A stretch of DNA of 12,575 bases, from positions 1 to 12,575 of the forward strand of contig JAGQRA010000755.1 of NCBI GenBank assembly GCA_020425885.1, written 5' to 3'. This document shows, in pieces, positions 8,217-12,575 of the stretch; position 1 is the stretch's first letter; each line of letters starts with the position of its first letter. The position numbers and the translations under genes are program-made. This DNA comes from Planctomycetota bacterium. Lineage in GTDB: Bacteria; Planctomycetota; UBA1135; UBA2386. The notes under the pieces are model-generated. The model saw nothing but the letters and a program-made list of their open reading frames with translations, ran no database searches and was not told the origin of the DNA.

Positions 8217-10508
8217 ATGAAACCGACCACCCCCGTGCCAGCTCCACTCCGCCGCGTCCGACGACTCGCCCTCGCCGCGCCCCCCATCCTCGCGTGCCTC
8301 CCGCTGTTGCCGGCGCAGATCGAGTGGATCCCGGCCCAATCGCCGACCCCGCCGGCACGGCAATCGGCGGCCATGGCCTACGACTGGACCACCAGCCGCA
8401 CGGTGCTGTTCGGCGGCCGCGACACGACCGGCTGGTCGATCAACGACACCTGGGTATGGGACGGGGTGCGTTGGCAGCAGCCAGCGCCGAGCCAGTCGCC
8501 GTCGACGCGCGAAGGTCACGGCATGGCCTACGACATCATCCGCGGCAAGGTGCTGCTGTTCGGCGGCGAGGACATCTACGGCCAATCGCTGGCCGACCTG
8601 TGGGAGTTCGACGGCACCAACTGGACCCTGGTGCCCACCACCGCTGCACCGCCCGGCCGCTCGACGCATGCCATGGCCATGGACCTCACGCGCGGCCGCG
8701 TCGTCGTCTTCGGCGGCGACAATGCCGGCATCGCGCTCGCCGATACCTGGGAATGGGACGGCAGCCAGTGGCACGCGACAACTCCGACCGTGAGTCCGCC
8801 GGCACGATGGCAGACGGCGATGGCCTATGACCCGACGCCCGGCACGATGCTGTTGTTCGGTGGCCAGGGCCTCGGCGACACCTGGAGCTGGGACGGCAAC
8901 AACTGGCAACAGCGCACCACGCCAACCGCGCCACCGAGCCGCACCTGGCTTTGCATGGCCACCGACATGGTCCGTTCCCGGGTCGTGCTGTTCGGCGGCG
9001 CGGCTTCGGGCTGGAACGGACTCGCGGACACCTGGGAATGGGATGGCACCGCCTGGACCCAGGTCACCGGCAACGCGCCACCCGGCCGCTACGACCACGC
9101 GCTGGCCTTCGACAACGTACGCGGACAGACGGTCCTGTTCGGCGGCAGCAGCCTGTTCCAATTGCAGGCCGACACCTGGACCTTCGATGGCACCAACTGG
9201 GCCCGCGCCGCCGGCGCCACATCACCGTCTGCTCGTGGTCACACCCAGGTCGCCTTCGACGAGAGCAGCACGAGCACCCTGCTGTTCGGCGGCGACGACG
9301 GCGGCACGATCCTCGGCGACACCTGGCAATGGAACGGGTCGGCGTGGCAGCAGCTGCAACCGGCGACGTCGCCACCGACGCGTTGGTGGAGCGCGATGGC
9401 CTACGACAGCCAACGCAGCCGCGTCGTGATGTACGGCGGCAACAGCAGCGTCGGCCAATGGTGGTCCGACACCTGGGAGTGGCTCGGTTCGACCTGGCAG
9501 CAGCGCCCGGCCAGCCCCAACCCGGGCCAGCGCTACGCCCACGCCATGACCTACGACCGCGACCGCGGCCGGACCGTGCTGTTCGGCGGTCACACCAACG
9601 CCGGGCTGTCCAACGCGGTCTGGGAATGGAACGGCACGACCTGGACCCAGCCAGCACCGGCGACGCGGCCCTCGCCGCGCTTCGGCTGCGGGCTCTGTTA
9701 CGACGAAGCCAACCGGCGCACGGTGATGTTCGGCGGCCTCGACAGCAGCGGCTTCCTCGGCGACACATGGCACTGGGACGGGACCACCTGGACCCAGCAG
9801 ACGCCAGCGACCTCGCCGCCGGCCCGCTACGACACGACGCTCGTCTACGACCCGAACCGGGCCCGATCGGTGCTGATGCACGGCTGGGGCAGTCCGGGCG
9901 CCTTCGCCGATGTCTGGGAGTACGACGGCACGACGTGGCTGCAGCGCACGGCCGCGCCCGCCCCGGCCGGACGCTCGGAGCACGCCGCGGTGCACGAACG
10001 TTCGCGCGGCCGCACGCTGTTGTTCGGCGGCAGCCTCGCCAACAGCACCTACTCGTCGGAGACGTGGGTCTACGGCCCGACCGACCCGGCCGCCTGGACG
10101 TCGTTCGGCACCGGTTGCCCTGGTTCGGCCGGCGTGCCCGCGTTGACGCAGATCGGCACCAGCCTGCCGTGGCTCGGCAGCAGTTGCGCGTTGCAGATCA
10201 CGGCGGTGCCGCCCGGCAGCTTCGTGCTGCCATGGCTCGGCTTGTCACGGCTCACGGCGTACGGCAATGCGCTGCCGCTCGACCTCGGCCCGCAGGGCAT
10301 GCCCGGCTGCATGCTGCGCACGTCGCCGGATGCCGTGTTCGTGATCCCCGGCACGTCGAGCACGGTGCCCTGGACGATCGTGTTCCCGAGCGGCGCGAGC
10401 TTCCTCGGCATGTCGATGTATGCGCAGGCCCTCGTCGTCGACCCGCTGGCCAACGCCCTCGGCGCGACGCTGACGAACGCGGCGGAGCTGCGGCTCGGCG
10501 GCAAGTGA
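8217..10508 (+). CDS. Exported protein with twelve Kelch-like repeats and a planctomycete-type C-terminal module
   Basis: This 763-aa protein begins with an Arg-rich n-region (R12-R-x-R-R16) and a hydrophobic stretch (about 17-33), a likely signal peptide cleaved near A33-Q34. About 50-620 is a run of twelve Kelch-like units, each with an M-A-Y-D-like strand, R-x-V-V-L-F-G-G, and D-T-W-E-W-D-G-T-x-W. The position just before the final glycines is at 65, 115, 165, 214, 259, 308, 357, 406, 456, 505, 554 and 603, a period of 49-50 with one 45-residue unit. Twelve blades would suit two six-bladed propellers. Unit 11 has M-H-G in place of F-G-G. A distinct C-terminal module (about 622-763) starts near G-T-G-C-P-G-S and contains three cysteines. 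No catalytic residues are recognisable; adhesion or polymer binding is possible but unproven. No Shine-Dalgarno sequence precedes the ATG. Confidence 0.88.
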   Translation: MKPTTPVPAPLRRVRRLALAAPPILACLPLLPAQIEWIPAQSPTPPARQSAAMAYDWTTSRTVLFGGRDTTGWSINDTWVWDGVRWQQPAPSQSPSTREGHGMAYDIIRGKVLLFGGEDIYGQSLADLWEFDGTNWTLVPTTAAPPGRSTHAMAMDLTRGRVVVFGGDNAGIALADTWEWDGSQWHATTPTVSPPARWQTAMAYDPTPGTMLLFGGQGLGDTWSWDGNNWQQRTTPTAPPSRTWLCMATDMVRSRVVLFGGAASGWNGLADTWEWDGTAWTQVTGNAPPGRYDHALAFDNVRGQTVLFGGSSLFQLQADTWTFDGTNWARAAGATSPSARGHTQVAFDESSTSTLLFGGDDGGTILGDTWQWNGSAWQQLQPATSPPTRWWSAMAYDSQRSRVVMYGGNSSVGQWWSDTWEWLGSTWQQRPASPNPGQRYAHAMTYDRDRGRTVLFGGHTNAGLSNAVWEWNGTTWTQPAPATRPSPRFGCGLCYDEANRRTVMFGGLDSSGFLGDTWHWDGTTWTQQTPATSPPARYDTTLVYDPNRARSVLMHGWGSPGAFADVWEYDGTTWLQRTAAPAPAGRSEHAAVHERSRGRTLLFGGSLANSTYSSETWVYGPTDPAAWTSFGTGCPGSAGVPALTQIGTSLPWLGSSCALQITAVPPGSFVLPWLGLSRLTAYGNALPLDLGPQGMPGCMLRTSPDAVFVIPGTSSTVPWTIVFPSGASFLGMSMYAQALVVDPLANALGATLTNAAELRLGGK
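8367..10076 (+). repeat. Twelve tandem Kelch-like coding repeats of about 148 nt
   Basis: The DNA repeats with the protein: versions of G-C-C-A-T-G-G-C-C-T-A-C-G-A-C, of C-T-G-T-T-C-G-G-C-G-G-C and of G-A-C-A-C-C-T-G-G-G-A-A-T-G-G recur about every 147-150 nt. The fourth unit is shortened (the next spacing is 45 rather than 49 residues) because its loop after F-G-G is shorter. The similarity is high enough that misassembly or copy-number variation between strains is possible. Confidence 0.8.
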
Positions 10509-10535
10509 TGGCTCATGGGCGCGGCTTCGCGGTCG

Positions 10536-12149
10536 TCACCGTAGCCACGCCCGCAGCGCCAACGCCATCAGACCGACGAGCATCAGCCACGCCCCGAGGC
10601 CGGTGTCCGGGGTGCCGAACGCGGGCAACGGTCGATCCGCGCCGACCGGTCGCCGCCACAGGTCCTGCTCACCGGCGGCAGGCGGGCCACTCGTCACCGT
10701 GATCGCGGCCGCCGTGCCGTAGCAGCGCACGAACGCGCGCCGCAGCAGCTGCGGGAAGGCGGCGAGCAGGGCCAGGTTGCTGTCGCGCAGTTGGAAGCCG
10801 AAGTGCACCGACGCCAGCTCGGCCCCGCCGGCCACGACCGCCAACGGCGCGCGGCGGCCGGCGCGTTCACCGAACAAGAACGGTTCGCCCACCGGCAAAG
10901 TCGCATCGTCGACCTGATCGACGCGCAGCTCCGACAGGTCGAGCCCTGCCGTCAACGTTCCGACCCGATCCCAGTCCAACGCGCCGACGCGCGGCCACGG
11001 CTCGGGGTCGCCGCTGCCGCGGAACCGGCTGCCGAAGCACAGCGCTCGCGTCGCGCCCGGCTCGATCGCGACCTCGCCGCCATCGACGAGCAAGAGCCCG
11101 ACCTCGGCGCCCGCGGCCGCCGGCACGACCTCGCCGCCGACCTCCGCGGCCAGCGCCTCGGCCGCGACCGAAGCGAACGGACCGGACTCTTCGGCGGCGA
11201 GCACGGCGATGCGCGGCGCCGGCAACGGCGGCAGCACCGCGGTCCAATGGTCGTCGGCGGGCAGCGCATCGCCCGCCAAGGCCACCGCGATCGCAATCGG
11301 ACCACCCACCGTCGTCCGCTCGACCGACCACCGCACGGTCTGCGGTTCGCCGGGCAACAGCCGGACGCGATGCGGTTCGACTCCGGCGACGGCCCCGGTC
11401 AACGCGACCTCGAGGCTCGTCGCCGCCGGCGTGAACGCGACCACATCGGCCTCGAGTTCGAGCTGCGGCAACGGCCAGTGATCGACGACGCGCACGGCGA
11501 GCACGGTGGCGTTCATGGCGCGTTCGCCGAACAGCGACAGCGCACCCTCGGTCGGCAATGACCGCTGGCCCTGGCCATCGGTCAACGTCCAGACGACGAC
11601 CTCGCCGTGTTCGTCGTCGGGCCGCTCGCCAATCACCACCTCGTGTGCCAGCCGCGCGAGGTCGACCGCCTTCGAACCCATCGGCGCGCCGAGGTCGTGC
11701 AGGGCCCGCGCCGAAGCCCCGTGCCGTCGCAGCGCCGGACCGCCGCACCGCAGCAACGTCACCGCGACGTGCTCGGGCAACGCCGGCAGCACCTCGCGCA
11801 ACTTCGCCTTCGCCTCGGCCCAGGCGGTCTCGCCACGCGCCGTCACCGCGGCCATGCTCGCCGAGGCATCGAGCGCCACCACGAGCCGCGACGGCCCGGG
11901 CCGGCCGCGCAGCGACAATCCCATCGCCGCCAACACCGCGCACGACGCCGCGAGCAACAACAGCACGGTGCGCAGCGACAACGCTCGCGGCGGCTTCCGC
12001 TTCAGACCTTCGAGCGCGAGCCGCCACTGCGGCAGGTGCGCGGTCAACGACACGCGCCGCGGCCGCGGCGGCAGCAGCAGCACGAACAGGACCGGCAGTA
12101 GCCCGAACCACCACCAGCGCTCCGGGTCGGCAAACGTCAGCTCTGGCAC
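10536..12149 (-). CDS. BatA-like membrane-anchored VWA-domain protein
   Basis: This 537-aa protein has the layout of the BatA/aerotolerance family. The N terminus (F-A-D-P-E-R-W-W-W) runs into TM1 at about 12-27, and TM2 follows at about 60-78. A VWA domain comes next with the MIDAS motif D94-A-S-A-S98 and the later D191-G-Q-G; metal binding looks preserved. A beta-rich region follows, then the family-typical segment L-R-D-S-N-L-A-L-L-A-A-F-P near 455-465, and a last TM helix at about 519-534. Such proteins probably act in envelope protein complexes with MoxR-type ATPases, but the exact role is unknown. The GTG start at 12149 is chosen for the strong Shine-Dalgarno sequence at 12160-12165. 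It overlaps the upstream DUF58 gene by 13 nt, indicating coupled translation. The gene converges on the Kelch gene, leaving 27 nt between stops. Confidence 0.85.
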   Translation of the reverse strand: MPELTFADPERWWWFGLLPVLFVLLLPPRPRRVSLTAHLPQWRLALEGLKRKPPRALSLRTVLLLLAASCAVLAAMGLSLRGRPGPSRLVVALDASASMAAVTARGETAWAEAKAKLREVLPALPEHVAVTLLRCGGPALRRHGASARALHDLGAPMGSKAVDLARLAHEVVIGERPDDEHGEVVVWTLTDGQGQRSLPTEGALSLFGERAMNATVLAVRVVDHWPLPQLELEADVVAFTPAATSLEVALTGAVAGVEPHRVRLLPGEPQTVRWSVERTTVGGPIAIAVALAGDALPADDHWTAVLPPLPAPRIAVLAAEESGPFASVAAEALAAEVGGEVVPAAAGAEVGLLLVDGGEVAIEPGATRALCFGSRFRGSGDPEPWPRVGALDWDRVGTLTAGLDLSELRVDQVDDATLPVGEPFLFGERAGRRAPLAVVAGGAELASVHFGFQLRDSNLALLAAFPQLLRRAFVRCYGTAAAITVTSGPPAAGEQDLWRRPVGADRPLPAFGTPDTGLGAWLMLVGLMALALRAWLR

Positions 12150-12575
12150 CGGCGCACCACCTCCTCGTAGCTCGACCAGCGCCAGTCATCCAACCCCGGC
12201 GCCGGCCACCGCACCAACGCATGCCCGCATTGCGCGAACACGCGGTCCTGACTGCGCCGCAGCACCTCGAGCTGGTGCCGCATCGCCGCGCGCAACGCGT
12301 CGTCGACATACAACGTCAACCACTCGCCGGTCGCCGGGTCGGCGACCCGGACGTAGCCGCGCTGCGGCGGCTCGCGATCGTCGGCGAGCGCCGGCAGCCA
12401 ACCCGTGGCCCGACCGCCGCGGCGGCGCAAAGCGACCAGCGCGGCTTCGTAGGCCGCCGGCTCGGCGAAGTCGCTGACCCAGTGCACGCGGCCGGCGATG
12501 CCGCGTTGCAGCAACAGGCCGACGGCGTCGCGCGGCGAAGCGTTGGCGAACGGTAGTTCACCGAGCACCTGCAGC
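12137..12575 (-). CDS. DUF58-family protein, C-terminal part (N terminus outside window)
   Basis: The frame is open to the right window edge, so only about the last 145 residues are present. They match the end of DUF58 proteins, whose fold is VWA-like: a D-A-V-G-L-L-L-Q-R helix, the strand R-V-H-W-V-S-D-F, a helix with repeated Ala/Leu/Arg, the strand G-W-L-P-A-L, then the A-T-G-E-W-L-T-L-Y-V-D-D segment and a terminal helix pair. DUF58 genes are commonly found between a moxR ATPase gene and a batA-type gene, and the next gene here is just that. The GTG at 12568 is an internal codon, not the likely start. The stop overlaps the VWA gene start by 13 nt. Biochemical function is unknown; a role in a MoxR-dependent envelope system is an inference. 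Confidence 0.8.
   Translation of the reverse strand, partial: LQVLGELPFANASPRDAVGLLLQRGIAGRVHWVSDFAEPAAYEAALVALRRRGGRATGWLPALADDREPPQRGYVRVADPATGEWLTLYVDDALRAAMRHQLEVLRRSQDRVFAQCGHALVRWPAPGLDDWRWSSYEEVVRRCQS
12160..12165 (-). promoter_or_regulatory. Ribosome binding site of the VWA-protein gene
   Basis: On the minus strand A-G-G-A-G-G lies 10 nt before the GTG at 12149. It is inside the 3' end of the DUF58 gene and decides the otherwise ambiguous GTG start, which directly precedes the conserved N-terminal membrane segment. Confidence 0.7.

Noticed and set aside
8244..8270. Twin-arginine export motif in the Kelch protein n-region
   Set aside because: There are two Arg pairs, but the surrounding residues do not match S/T-R-R-x-F-L-K, so only a general basic n-region is supported.
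8289..8301. Possible lipobox (I-L-A-C27) in the Kelch protein signal region
   Set aside because: The residue at -2 is Leu, which is poor for a lipobox, and the hydrophobic stretch continues after the Cys. Cleavage near A33-Q34 by signal peptidase I looks more likely.
6310..8358. A 682-codon open frame on the minus strand opposite cheB and cheD
   Set aside because: No family signature, and it covers two well-supported genes with intact catalytic motifs on the plus strand.
10509..10535. Shared terminator between the convergent Kelch and VWA genes
   Set aside because: Only a 4-bp C-G-C-G hairpin with a 4-nt loop (10520-10531) is visible, with no T-run on either strand. This is too weak to call.
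8951..10702. A 583-codon plus-strand frame overlapping the Kelch gene
   Set aside because: Arg-rich shadow of the repetitive Kelch gene; it runs on past that gene's stop into the antisense of the VWA gene and has no start context or domain.
10867..12309. A 480-codon minus-strand frame inside the VWA and DUF58 genes
   Set aside because: Almost entirely Arg/Ala/Gly, a frame-shifted shadow of the VWA gene, which has membrane segments and a MIDAS motif in the proper frame.
1..12575. CRISPR arrays, insertion sequences, tRNA or rRNA genes
   Set aside because: No spaced direct repeats of CRISPR type, no transposase frames with terminal inverted repeats and no recognisable RNA gene were seen. The only tandem repeats are inside coding sequence.

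Overview
The window is GC-rich throughout and densely coding. The most likely source is a member of the Planctomycetota. The main clue is the C-terminal module of the secreted Kelch-type protein (around a G-T-G-C-P-G motif), which I recall as a recurrent tail on large secreted proteins of deep-branching planctomycetes. The mix of genes with and without a Shine-Dalgarno sequence, and the DUF58 + BatA-type VWA pair, are compatible with this. The phylum call is an inference, not a proof.

Region 1 (1-8037, + strand) is an almost gapless chemosensory operon: cheY (5' end cut by the window), cheA, a chemoreceptor gene (MCP), cheW, cheR, cheB and cheD. Gaps are 12-31 nt, and cheW and cheR overlap by 20 nt. 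This one block encodes receptor, adaptor, kinase, response regulator and three adaptation enzymes (methyltransferase, methylesterase, deamidase). No CheZ, CheC or CheX phosphatase is visible; one could lie upstream of the window.

The receptor is the most unusual gene. Its extracytoplasmic region, about 430 residues, holds three tandem copies of a helical unit with an exact 135-residue period. The signalling hairpin appears one heptad shorter per arm than that of E. coli Tsr (34H-like). The protein ends in a 73-residue flexible tail finishing in E-F-V-K-Y, which fits the general pattern of C-terminal CheR/CheB-docking pentapeptides. The CheR of the same operon carries the R-G-T-G loop seen in pentapeptide-binding CheR proteins, so the two observations support each other.

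Region 2 (8038-8216) is an intergenic stretch of 179 nt containing nested inverted repeats that could fold into a three-way junction. It may be the che operon terminator or a leader element of the next gene.

Region 3 (8217-10508, + strand) encodes a large exported protein with twelve Kelch-like repeats of about 49 residues and the C-terminal module mentioned above. It is probably an envelope or extracellular protein; its function is unknown.

Region 4 (10536-12575, - strand, convergent with region 3) encodes a BatA-like membrane-anchored VWA protein and, overlapping it upstream, the C-terminal part of a DUF58 protein. In many bacteria this pair lies beside a MoxR-type AAA+ ATPase gene, which would be just beyond the right edge here.
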